Assembly: GCA_963082975.1 (NCBI GenBank)
Contig: OY720346.1
Coordinates: forward strand, 77,492,767 to 77,556,766
Reading direction: 5' to 3'
Length of the DNA: 64,000 nt
Origin: Labia minor
Lineage: Eukaryota > Arthropoda > Insecta > Dermaptera > Spongiphoridae
Shown in pieces: positions 22,497-32,569 of the stretch. Each line of letters begins with the position of its first letter. Position 1 is the first letter of the stretch. The notes under the pieces are model-generated. The model was given only the letters and a program-made list of their open reading frames with translations, did no database searches and had not been told where the DNA came from. Position numbers and translations under genes: made by a program.

Positions 22497-22550
22497 GATG
22501 GTTTAAATTAAGATTAAATGGAAATATCTTAATTCTATTAAAAAAAAGAA
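22261..22550. other. A+T-rich DNA with ATA microsatellite
   Basis: An AAT/ATA run lies at about 22466-22494. Otherwise nothing. Confidence 0.45.
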
Positions 22551-22797
22551 ATCAAGTCGGTTATATCAATTACGTGTTCTATGATCAGTAGAACGGGTTC
22601 TATTAATCTTTACGTTGATTTTCTTGATCCGAGGTGCTAATTTGCATCAAGTAACTTTCCAATTTTGATCCCGGAAGCTGGATTGACTCAGTCCCATAGA
22701 CCCCAGCTAGAGAAATTCCCTTACCAGCCCCGGGACTTGAACCCGGGACCATGAGAATGTGAGCCAGCTACGCTACCTCCCACCCTGTGGAGCATTT
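22551..22797 (-). mobile_element. SINE-1 copy with the best tRNA-like promoter
   Basis: Inverted copy reaching the 5' terminus (CCACAGGGTGGGAGG in element orientation). The A box TAGCGTAGCTGG (22775-22764) and B box GGTTCAAGTCC (22743-22733) both match the RNA polymerase III internal promoter consensus. Spacing between the boxes is short, about 20 bases. The 3' end is truncated. Confidence 0.8.
22733..22775 (-). promoter_or_regulatory. Pol III A and B boxes of SINE-1
   Basis: A box TAGCGTAGCTGG and B box GGTTCAAGTCC fit the TRGYNNARNNGG and GGTTCRANYCC consensus sequences. Confidence 0.75.
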
Positions 22798-23297
22798 TCA
22801 ATTCTATAAGACGTTCACTTCAATAATAATTATCTATACATTGGGATTCAGACACAAAATGTGATTAATGTATTAAGAAATATTAAATTAGATTAGTATA
22901 TTAAATAATACAATAGAAAGTGAAATACTGAAATAGGCATGGCCAACTAACTCAACTATCAAACACTCTATCAATAAATAGAATGAAGGGGTAAGCATTT
23001 GGTTATCATTAACCTTAAAACGTTATTATAGCAAGAGTCAATTTCCATTAGTTAAATTAATGGACTGCATGTTGGGTAAAATTAAAATCTATTATTTTCA
23101 GTGTCTCGCGAGAATTGAATGGATTTAGTCGGATGGTGCGGCAACCTCATCGTCCCATTACCACCCACCATCAACCACATTCCAAATCAAACCAATGACT
23201 TTTACACAAATCGAAAACTCTCATCAATTATGAATTTAGAATTTGAAATTCATTCAAATAGTAATATCATCTTACACACACATATATATATATATAT
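22798..23297. other. Unique DNA, partly higher complexity
   Basis: 23095-23220 has mixed composition (for example GTGTCTCGCGAGAATTG) with no supported gene. The rest is A+T-rich and ends in a TA run. Confidence 0.35.
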
Positions 23298-23764
23298 TAT
23301 CTTATTATAATAGCAAAAATTGTATATATATATATTCATATTTTAAACTGCTAAAAGGATTTTTTTCAAATTCACACCATAGATAATTTTTATAAAGAAA
23401 AATCGATTTGTATTGGTTTCAGCCTTGAGAAAAATCATCTTTATTAGTTTTTTCTTAATTTAAAATACGAAATTTAAATGACGTCAGCAACTACACCAGA
23501 CAGCGATTCTTTAAATACATATTATTATAAATATAAATAAAATAAAATTACGAAATATATATTAGGTTATATTCACATGCTATACTTTTTTGTCTTTCAG
23601 TTCATTAATACCAACGTTTAAGGGCTGTATTTATGACTATTTTTTTTATTTATGTTTTTTAAAATATTTACAGGGCGGCTATGTGAACCAGGTACTCAAT
23701 ATTACCAGCCAATTCAGATAATAAGGAATAATTATTTTTAATGACCTCGGTGAACTACAGGTAC
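23298..23764 (+). repeat. Repeat family C, copy 3
   Basis: Runs from TTATCTTATTATAATAGC and GCAAAAATTGTATATATAT through CACACCATAGATAATTTTTA, TGTATTGGTTTCAGCC, GACGTCAGCAAC and CCAACGTTTAAGGGC, to a 3' part with GTGAACCAGGTAC. The last 80 bases are present in copy 4 but diverged. Confidence 0.65.
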
Positions 23765-24290
23765 TTATTATTATTATACCTATATTTAAGAAGGGCAGAA
23801 AATTTTTTTATAACAATTAAAATGAATTTTTCTTTATTTTCGAATATGGATTTTGTCGAAAAATCAAAATAAAATATAAAGGAATAATTGAATTGCACTC
23901 ACACATGAAATGAAATGGTTTTGATAGAAATAAACCGACAGACAGGATATGTTTCTATGTGGTGGTGGTGGTGGTGGGGAAGGTAAAGTATTTGTCCTCT
24001 ATAACCCTCTGCCAGATATAATTTGTGTATTAGAATGCTTTTGGATTCAATTTACCTTCATGTCCTCCCTATTCTCTTTTCAAGGATTATTATTAGAATC
24101 GGAAGGAATTAAAAAGAGCTCATTTAGCAATTTCCATCCGAATACCCCCGGATCAGTGATAATTTGACAATTAGTTGCTAGTTTATATTGTCACAACCGA
24201 AAGCTATATATTAACAATTCATTAGCTGATCTAAGCCACCGGTTCAATGGAGATAAAATGAGAGGCCGAGTATATGCATTTCATTTTCCT
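23765..24290. other. Unique DNA with higher-complexity patch
   Basis: A GGT run lies near 23959-23977. 24080-24290 has several TAATT/AATTA homeodomain-type cores in mixed-composition sequence and matches no repeat here. No gene is supported. Confidence 0.3.
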
Positions 24291-24713
24291 AATCATTTAT
24301 ATATATATATATATATATATGAGTGTATTATTATCAATTTGATTTTAATATTTAATTAGATGTGTAGGTTTCTTTATTATTCATTTAATTTAAGTAAGAA
24401 ATGATTTTTGAAAGATTTTTTTTATTCATATTCACAATATTGATTGATTCTGAATAAAAATTTGAATTATTTTTGATAATATTTTTAAAATATTTTAATA
24501 TACATGTGCATTTTATTATTTTGTAAATTAAATTGAAAATAAAAATTAAAACTCTTGAAAAAAAAAAATTATTTATTTGATGAAATTTCAAGCTTTATAA
24601 TCATTTCGATTGGTTGTTGTTGTTGTTGATAAACTATCAATTAGAAATTTTCTTCTTCTCAACTGATAGTGTTTTAAATATAATTGATTCTTATTTAGTG
24701 TTTATATAAGAGG
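24291..24713. other. A+T-rich DNA with TA microsatellite
   Basis: A TA run lies at about 24298-24320 and a TTG run near 24613-24628. Nothing else. Confidence 0.45.
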
Positions 24714-25203
24714 CGCCACAGGGTGGGAGGTTGCGTGGCTGGCTCACATTCTCGTGATTCCAGGAATCAAGTCCCGAGCCTTGCAAGGGAATTTTTCTAG
24801 CTGAGGTCTATGGGATGGAGTAAACCCAGCCTCCGGGATCAAAATTGAGAAGCTACTTCATAAAAAGTAGCGCCTCCGATCAAGAAAATCAAGGTAAAGT
24901 TTGAGAGAGAGAGAGAGAAAGTTAAAAAGTGTTCAACATCTTTTTGAATGTTTATTTAATTATTTATTTATTAAATTATATAATACATATTAATATCAGA
25001 TATATTTTTCTTTTTTTTTGTCTCCCAATAATTTGTTCCATTCTTTAGATTATAAGCTACTTCATAAAAAGTAGCGCCTCCGATCCAGAAAATCAAGGTA
25101 AAGTTTGATAGGACCATATAGGACCATCATAGGACCCCAAATTGATATAACCGACTTAATAGGCGTTGTTCTTGCTTGGGAAGTACAAAAGTTAGAGGTT
25201 TTT
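24714..25203 (+). mobile_element. SINE-1 copy, split by a 150-bp segment between 54-bp direct repeats
   Basis: The head starts GGCGCCACAGGGTGGG, with an A-box-like TTGCGTGGCTGG (24731-24742) and a mutated B box (24763-24774). The body continues to 24904. A segment follows (GA run, then sequence ending at 25054), after which 54 bp of the body (24851-24904) is repeated at 25055-25108 with one mismatch. The rest of the SINE then runs to its 3' end and T run near 25200. The intervening segment also lies inverted at 26530-26670, next to another SINE-1 body. Confidence 0.75.
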
Positions 25204-26529
25204 TTTTATGTTTTATACAATTAAATTTAAAACTTTTAATATTAATACTTACAATTAGTAGAAAAATGATGAGACAAACTTAAAGAGTGGAGAAATCTAT
25301 GAAAGTAAGTTGTAAAAAATTATTATTTTAATTATCTATAAATCTACTATATATAATTGAAGAATTTTGGATATTTACATTATAAAAGAGAAAAATGATT
25401 TATTATTCAATTTCCAAAAACATTATTAATAATAATTTTAATTTTTAATGTGTATTATTAATTTAAAATAAATTACATAACATCTTATAAAATTATATAT
25501 GGTGAAGGAAGTTTTGGAAGTTTCCATTTTGGCTGAATAATGTTAGATTTATATGTTGATGTTGATAATGAATGTTGAAAGTTGAAACAAACAAGTTGTT
25601 CATGTTTATCAGATGAGTAACACATCACAATTGACAGTGTTACTTGAACCAACAAAGTCATTCCAATTCTAATTTATATTTATTTTATATAGAATAAAAA
25701 TTGTTGTTATGTGTTGTTTTTATTATATCTTATAATAATTATGAGGTATATGTTTATTAAAATAAAATTAATCAAATTTTATATTTTATTGATAGATATT
25801 TGTTATGTTTGTAATTGTGGTTATTTTTATTTATTTATTTATTTATTAATAAATTATGAATATTGTATTGTTGTGATTGTTTTGGTGCCCTCTGGTGTCG
25901 TGATAATGAACACAACGGAATTACTATATATAAATATAGGTATCAAAATAAAACTAAATGTATATGATAGTTCATTTTATTTCATTATATATTAATTAAA
26001 TTAAAATTTGAATTGGATAATTTTTTAATCGAATTGGTTTAATTAGGTTTATTTTGGTAGTCAGAATCCCAGGAGTGGGGGGGGGGGCAATGCATTTTCT
26101 CCATAGCTGGGGTTGATTTTAAATTTAAACAACAATTTAAATTGAAATTCGAAAAAAATACAATTGGTAACCATGCTAGTTTCTTGTCTACCAGTGACGT
26201 CACAATTATTTCTCTTATTAAAAACATAAATGTCATAATAATCATAACCTCTAAATTCAAATAAATGTATATTTTATATCTTATGAAAATATTTTAACTC
26301 AAATCATTCCATTAAACAAAAAAAAAAAAAAAAAAAGGAAAAACGCCAAAAGAAATCGTTCTATCGTTTCTTTGAAATAGCTATGCACAAAGTTGTTTTT
26401 CTATTTATGTTAAGGATAAAGAATAAGTTTGTGATTTTTTATACAATATCAACATTTGATATCAAATTTATCAATATAAAAATATATGTAATAATAGATA
26501 AATATTATAAGAGAGATACAATTTTAAGG
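25204..26529. other. A+T-rich unique DNA
   Basis: More than 1.3 kb with no gene or named repeat. A G run (nine G) lies at 26078-26087, with TTTA and A runs elsewhere. Confidence 0.45.
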
Positions 26530-26865
26530 AATAATCTAAAGAATGGAACAAATTATTGAGAGACAAAAAAAAAAGAAAAAGATATCTGATATTAATATGT
26601 ATTACAATCTAATAAATAAATAATTAAATAAACATTGAAAAAAGATTTTGAAGACTTTTTAACCTTCTCTCACTCAACCTTTACCTTAATTTTCTTGATC
26701 GCAGGCGCTATCAAGTAGCTTTCCCAATTTTAATCCCGGAGGCTGGGTTGACTCCGTCCCATTGACCCCAACCAGAAAAATTCCCTTACAAGGCCCGGGA
26801 CTTGAATCCGGAACCACGAAAATGTGAGGCAGCTTCGATAACCTCTCACCCTGTGGCGCCTTAAT
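26530..26865 (-). mobile_element. SINE-1 copy plus the same 150-bp companion segment, inverted
   Basis: In minus-strand order: head GGCGCCACAGGGTGAGAGG, B box GGATTCAAGTCC, SINE body, then GTTGAGTGAGAG and a segment ending AATAATTTGTTCCATTC. This matches 24714-25054 over its whole length, so the two loci form an inverted pair of about 335 bp arms, 1.5 kb apart. Confidence 0.75.
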
Positions 26866-27589
26866 TCAATCTTTATACAAGTGAAAAAAGAAATAATCAA
26901 ATTATAATTTATTAATAAATATATAAATCTATGATCTTCAAAAAAAAAAAATTATTTCCAAATAACCATATCAATATTCAATTGTGATTTCCTTATAAAT
27001 ATGTATTTTTTCATTAAAACACTTTATTTCTCTTTCACAATTCAACGTAAATATTTTCAATTTAATCATTTTCTAATCAAAATATTAAATAATATTTATT
27101 TTTATTAATTTATTAAAATTATAATACAAATCGTTTCTATTTAAAGTGATTATTTCATTAATAAAACATGATTAAATCAAGTTAAGAGAAAAAGTTTTTT
27201 TTTTTTGTTTTCATTTTTTTTCTTCTTCTTTTTAAATATTCAACTTTACTCATATATTTTCTTAATTAAAAGATTTAAAAAATTTTTATAGAGAAAATTT
27301 TCAAGATAAAAAAAAAAAAAATTAATAATGATTCAAAGATGTTTAAATTTCTATTTATGCATCACCCCTTTATGAAATTTAGCCTCTTTTTTAAATCATT
27401 TTTTTTTATATATATAAAACATTCTTTTATTTATTTCAATATAAATTAATTACTCTCTTCTTTAACACTCTTTTATTATTCCTATTAAATTGAATTATAT
27501 AATATATATATATGAAAGAAAAATATTTAGATAGATGAATAGGGAAATTGATCAAAACATATTAGGGTTAATTTTTTCAATTAAGATTC
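26866..27589. other. A+T-rich unique DNA
   Basis: Low complexity, with T and A homopolymer runs. Nothing else. Confidence 0.45.
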
Positions 27590-28077
27590 TTGAAATTCGA
27601 AAGCGAAATGAATGAATGAAGAAATAAAGAGTGGTGTGGAAAAAAAGGGGTTGAAAGAATTATATCCAAAGCGGAGAGAAAAAGAGGACCAAGAGAGAGG
27701 ACTGTGCCTAGCTAGGATGGGGTATTATATTCTGGTCACGAATCACGAATCTCTCTTGATTTTTTTTTTTTCATCCCTTCTTTTTGCTTCCATCAACTGC
27801 GTGCTTAATTGAAAGAGGCCATCAATTACAAAAAAAGCCATTTATAACTTTTTATGCTTGATGCTAGAGACTGTATAAAATTTTTTAAAAGTTTGCAATT
27901 GTAACTGAATAAAATATAATAAATATTATATTTATACAAGAATATCTCGTAGAGTATTATTATAAAAATAAAGTTTCACTAAAGATATAATAACTATTAA
28001 AAAAAAGCAAACAAAATTTAAATATTTTTTTTTCTAGATTTTTATAGAATATATAAGGAATTGTTCTTTTATATATA
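27590..28077. other. Unique DNA, partly higher complexity
   Basis: 27600-27810 is purine-rich then mixed, with a 66-codon open frame of no recognisable family. The rest is A+T-rich. Confidence 0.3.
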
Positions 28078-28503
28078 TATCTTATCTTATTATTGTATAT
28101 ATATTTGTATTGTTGAAATATTAAACCATTTTTTGAAATATTCACACCATAGATAATTTTTATAAAGAAAAATCGATCTGTATTGGTTTTAGCCTCTTTA
28201 TTAGTTTTTTCTTAATTTAAAATAGGAAATTTAAATGATGCCAGCAACTACGTTAGACAGCGCTTCCTTAAATACAAAATATTATAAATATAAATAAAAT
28301 CAAATTACAAAATATATATATTGTTATATCCACAGGCCATACTTTTCTATCTTTCAGTGCATTAATACGGAGGGCTGTATATTTTATGACTATTTTTTTA
28401 AATTTATGTTCTTTTAAATAATTTGAACGGTGGCTCAGTAAACCATATATTAATAGTACCACCCAAACTCGATAATAAGGAATATTTTTTTTAATGACCA
28501 AGC
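28078..28503 (+). repeat. Repeat family C, copy 4
   Basis: From TCTTATCTTATTATTG through CACACCATAGATAATTTTTA, GATCTGTATTGGTTTTAGCC and GACAGCGCTTCCTTAAATAC, to a 3' part with AATAAGGAATA, as in copy 3. The 3' GAACCAGGTAC motif is degraded. Confidence 0.65.
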
Positions 28504-28689
28504 ATAATGATATATTTAATTATTAATTGTATACTCATTTGTCACGATAGGATTTTCGTTTGTTTGTTTTTTTATGATTTACGAGTGTATCTCGTTTCGA
28601 ACATGTTTACAGTTTCCGTTATATAATATTCTTTTATATGCCATGGTTTTTTCTGTTGAATTCACTATTTGCTTGAAAAGTATTTTTTG

Positions 28690-28920
28690 GCTAAAAGCAA
28701 CCCAACAATCATGCCTCAGACAACCATATTCACCAGATTTGGCTCCATGCGTTTATTTTCTTATATTAAAAATTGATGAAACCCATGATGAAAAAGATGA
28801 GTGAAGTAAAAGAGTTAAGGCTATACCAAAATTTACTTATCAGAAGTGCTTTGATAAATGATTGCGAAAAGCCTTTTGTATATATTATATCTCAAGAAGA
28901 TTACTTTGACGGATACACAA
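28690..28920 (+). pseudogene. Mariner transposase fossil, C-terminal part
   Basis: Reads RQPYSPDLAPCVYFLILKID, matching the mariner YSPDLAPCDYFLFPKLK block, with the catalytic Asp after PC replaced by Val. In another frame, CEKPFVYIISQEDYFDG resembles the C-terminal W.KCI...GDYFEG end. Different from the mariner at 42522-43418. Confidence 0.6.
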
Positions 28921-28959
28921 AGAAAAAATTATGATAAATAAATATGATTTGATAAAAAT

Positions 28960-29881
28960 AAAATGTTACCTTACTTTTTAAACACATCTCGTCATTTGTA
29001 AAGTTCACAAAAAGACAATGATAAGTAATACAAAGATTGTTTTTTAAAAAAACAATATTTTTATTTTATTTTGCTATTTCTAATACTATATCTTCAATTA
29101 TCATGAGTCAGACAGACACTACGATTTATGTCAAACTCAAAGGTACAAGATTCAAAACTGTGTATTCTCTTTAATTATTAATTAAATTAAAAGCAAAAAT
29201 TATAAAAATATTTAATTTTAATTTAGATACTGTTTGATTCAGTCATGTTGAAAAATGGTTTCCGGTTTTGCGAGTATCTTTGAGAAGATATATCATCAAA
29301 GGATGTCCACACTAATGATTTTGAAAGACTAAACCCTAAAATTTAATCAGGTGTTATTATGTTAAATAACTGTTGTGGAAAACAAACATCAGGAACATTA
29401 ATAGTCTTCTGAAAAAGAGACGACGATAGAGAGAAAAAGTAAAAGAACAAACGGAAAAGGAAAAACACAGCTTTTAGATCAAAGAAATATTAATACAATA
29501 TATACCTTTGTATATATATATATATTTATATATACAACAACAACAACAAACATATCAATAGGAGAAAGTAAATTTTTTACTTTAAAAAAAAAAAAAAATT
29601 GATAAAGAAAAAAGAAAAATCAATCAACTGAATAGGAAAAAAAAAATTCAAATCACGTATGCATAAAAGTTCAAATAGAGAGAGAAAAAGAGGGAGAAGA
29701 AGGAGAAAAGAAGGGAAAAAAAACATTTGTGTTATATCTTAGATCAAAAAAAAAAAATGTAAAAAGAACTCAGTTGGGTTTCTTGCAAAACTTATTAAAA
29801 TGTCGTAAAAGAAAAAATAGACCCCAAAAGAAAAGAAAATCCTATCTAAATTAAAAATTTAAATATATTTATAAAAAAAAA
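28960..29881. other. A-rich unique DNA
   Basis: 29530-29880 is dominated by A runs and GA-rich sequence. No gene was seen. Confidence 0.45.
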
Positions 29882-30030
29882 AACCTCTGACTTTGTACGT
29901 CCTACGCAAGGACAACGCCTATCAAGTCGGTTATATCAATGAGGTGTCCTATGATCAGTAGAACGGGTCCTCTCAACCTTTACCTTGATTTTCTTGATCG
30001 GAGGCGCTACTTTTTATCAAGTAGCTAAAA
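29882..30030 (-). mobile_element. SINE-1 copy, 3' half
   Basis: Contains the 3' end with a T run of about 11 in element orientation (29872-29882) and the body up to the GGCGCTACTTTTTATCAAG motif. The head is absent. Confidence 0.75.
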
Positions 30031-30208
30031 AAAAAAAATAAAAAAAAAAGATTACTGATAAATTCAATGAATCAATATATATTTTCATTTCAATAACGAT
30101 TAATGTTAGTAAATATAAATTTTAAATATTTAAGGTTCTACATAATATTCAAATATTGTTCAAGTCAAAGTCTTGTCTTGTTGGTTCAATCTGAATCAAT
30201 CAAGTTTA

Positions 30209-30246
<38 letters not shown>

Positions 30247-30495
30247 TGTATTGTTAATTAGTATATCAACCATTGCTACAATTCAACTTTTTGTTAAATA
30301 ATATTCAAGAAAAATAATTAATTAATTAAAATAAATAATTTAATTATCCATTAGATTGCCAATTTCATATCAAAGTGATCTTAAGATTGCTGTCTCTCTC
30401 AAGTTTTTGTCCTTAAAATCTTTTTAGAGATTACAATCCAAATTTAAGCAAAATTTTTCACCTTATAAAATAATATATATTTATATATATATATG
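30031..30495. other. A+T-rich DNA with TTA microsatellite
   Basis: A TTA run lies at about 30214-30244. Nothing else. Confidence 0.45.
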
Positions 30496-30690
30496 AAACC
30501 TCTGACTTTAGCATTTCTTACACAAGAAAAACCCCTTTCAAGTCAGTTATATCAATGAGGTGTTCTATGATCAGTAGAATCAACCTTTACCTTGATTTTC
30601 TTGATCGCAGGCGCTATCAAGTAGCTTCCCAATGTTGATCCTGGAGGCTGGGTTGACTCCGTCCCATAGTCCATAGCTATAGTCCGGGAA
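30496..30690 (-). mobile_element. SINE-1 copy, diverged
   Basis: Begins with the inverse of GTCAGAGGTTTC (the T run is decayed) and continues through the body to GTCCCATAGTCC. The tRNA head is not recognisable. Confidence 0.65.
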
Positions 30691-31093
30691 ATGAGAATTG
30701 ATGCATGAGGGGTGGCGGCCAGGAGAGGCGGGACTACCCCTCCTCCTAGAGTGATTTCCCCACCACAAAAGTCTTCTACTCTCTCAAACGTTCCGGGTGA
30801 TAAAAAAATAATTTTGACAAAGATTTTTATTTAATTTATTTTTTTTAATTAGACATTTCATTAGTTGAGATTCACCAACCTCTTACAATATTTATCGAGG
30901 TTAGGTTAGGTTAGGTTGGGTTTTCTGGGAATGGGGGGTGGGGTCAAGCGCGGGAACTTCTTGGCCGAGGGTGGAGGTCGGCTCGTGCACCAACTCTCAT
31001 CTCCCGGACTAGAGAAAATCCCTTGCCAGGCCCGGGACTTGACTTTGGTGTGGTGATATTTTATCAGAATTTTATCAGTATGTGACATGTGTC
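30691..31093. repeat. G+C-rich composite with SINE-1 head fragment and TTAGG repeats
   Basis: 30690-30770 and 30920-31010 are G+C-rich unique pieces. Between them, 30899-30920 holds three TTAGG units plus one variant. 31012-31050 matches the SINE-1 region CCCTTGCCAGGCCCGGGACT, again inverted. It looks like an assembly of rearranged SINE pieces. Confidence 0.5.
30899..30920 (+). repeat. Short TTAGG (insect telomere-type) run
   Basis: GG followed by TTAGG three times and TTGGG. The unit is that of insect telomeres. Far too short to be a telomere. Confidence 0.6.
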
Positions 31094-31119
31094 ATACACA
31101 CACACACACACACACACAC
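31094..31119. repeat. CA dinucleotide microsatellite
   Basis: About 12 CA units. Confidence 0.9.
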
Positions 31120-31170
31120 TGGTGCCTTAACACTATTATCTAATGTTAATTTGTAAATATTATATATATA

Positions 31171-31407
31171 TGTAAAATATTTATATTTCCCTCTACCTAC
31201 TTATATCACCCTCTAGCGGACATCTAATTACTCATTTATTATTTATCTATTTATATGTGTTATCGACATTTAATTTACTCATTTTATTATTTATCCATTT
31301 GTATATATTTTATTTATAAACTTGTAAAATAATTTAAAAGAAATAAACTTGAAAATTAATTATTCCTTTTTGGATATAATAAATTCTGTTCTGTTATTTA
31401 TTTTACA
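31171..31407 (+). repeat. 5' LTR of element 1
   Basis: 237 bp, TGTAAAATATT to TTTTACA, identical by eye to 35587-35823. It contains a TATAAA-like site near 31315 and, at 31349-31361, TTGAAAATTAATT, the exact complement of the 13 bases that follow the LTR. Confidence 0.93.
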
Positions 31408-31420
31408 AATTAATTTTCAA
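31408..31420 (+). promoter_or_regulatory. Candidate self-primer binding site of element 1
   Basis: AATTAATTTTCAA, directly after the LTR, is the perfect reverse complement of LTR positions 31349-31361. It sits where a tRNA primer-binding site is expected, but there is no TGG start. Interpretation as a Tf1-like self-priming site is inference. The low sequence complexity weakens the case for this copy taken alone. Confidence 0.5.
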
Positions 31421-31427
31421 TTTTAAA

Positions 31428-32550
31428 ATGGAAAAAAAAAATTTTTATGTACATATTGTAAAAAAGGAAGAATATGAATATGAAATTTCTGGGTTGTCCG
31501 AAGACAAAGAACTATGGTATAGGTTACCGGAAGAATCAAGGAAAGTTCAAAATCATCCCATATTACTTTCAAACTCTATAATTAAGAGTTCAATGCTGGC
31601 TATAAAACCCATTCAAGGATATCGTAAAATTGGTATAAAATTAAATGAAGAACTTAAAGAAATTTATTTTGATGAAGGTGAAAATATTTCTTTTAATAAA
31701 ATTCCGTTAGAAGAAATTTCTAATGAAATCAACTTCAATCAAGAAGAAAAGAAAAATTTGCAAATGGAAATTGAAAAATTACAACTACAGCTAAGTGCAA
31801 CTCATTTTAATTTTTATGATATTGAAAAAAAATTAAATTTAGAAAAATTTAATAAAAATCAAGATCCAATAATTTGGATTCAAAAATTTGAAAATGAATG
31901 TTTTAGAAATAATATAGTGAATGAGACTAATATTATTGAAACGCTTCGATTTTATATACTAGGCATATCAAAAGACTGGTATGATACAAATTTAACAAAA
32001 TTTGGATTAAATAAATGGAATCTTTGGAAAGAATCTTTTCAAAATACATTTAGAGATATAAGTTGGATAAAAATAAAAAAAGCTTTTGATTTTAAATATT
32101 TAGGAGGGTCCATCATCGATTATGCAATTACAAAAGAAAAACTATGTATTGAAATAGAGAACGGTGGAACAATACAGTCTAGGATTCATATGATAGTGAT
32201 GGGACTCCCTGAAAAATTTCAAAATAGACTAGATTATGAAAAAATAAAAACAATTGAAACATTGTTTTCCGAATTAAAGAAAATTGAATATTTATCAAAT
32301 GAATTTAATAAAATTAAAACGAATTATAATAAAAATTTTAATAAAAACGAAAATATAGATAAAAATAATACAAGTGATACAAAAAAAAAAAAAAAAATTT
32401 TCGTGCTCAATTTGCGAATCTTTTAGTTGGCCAAACCGTTATCACTCTGAAAATATATGTAGAAATAAAAATTTAAAGATAAAACAAGAAAGTAATTTAA
32501 ATGAAAAAGAAAATTTTAAAATAAATGAAAACTATGATTCTTTAAACTAA
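31428..32550 (+). pseudogene. gag: gag region of LTR element 1
   Basis: Encodes a Gag-like structural protein resembling that of element 2. Shared features are the YVDEG/YFDEG motif (YFDEGENISFN here), a middle region with KDWYD (RDWYE in element 2) and an F.Y..GS..DY motif typical of retrotransposon capsid domains. A lysine- and asparagine-rich tail follows. Part of a broken element and treated as a fossil. Confidence 0.8.
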
Positions 32551-32569
32551 AAAGCCCGGAAGAATTTAA

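Noticed and set aside
22551-22797. Possible tRNA gene
   Set aside because: A and B boxes are present but no cloverleaf with paired acceptor and anticodon stems can be drawn, and the body continues as a repeated SINE.
25711-25995. 94-codon hydrophobic frame
   Set aside because: Leucine/isoleucine/tyrosine-rich translation of A+T-rich DNA with no recognisable membrane-protein family.
27612-27812. 66-codon frame, charged then hydrophobic
   Set aside because: No family resemblance, no neighbouring exons, and it ends in a T-run-derived hydrophobic stretch.
30899-30920. Telomere or telomere-fusion site
   Set aside because: Only three perfect units; too short to claim more than an interstitial run.
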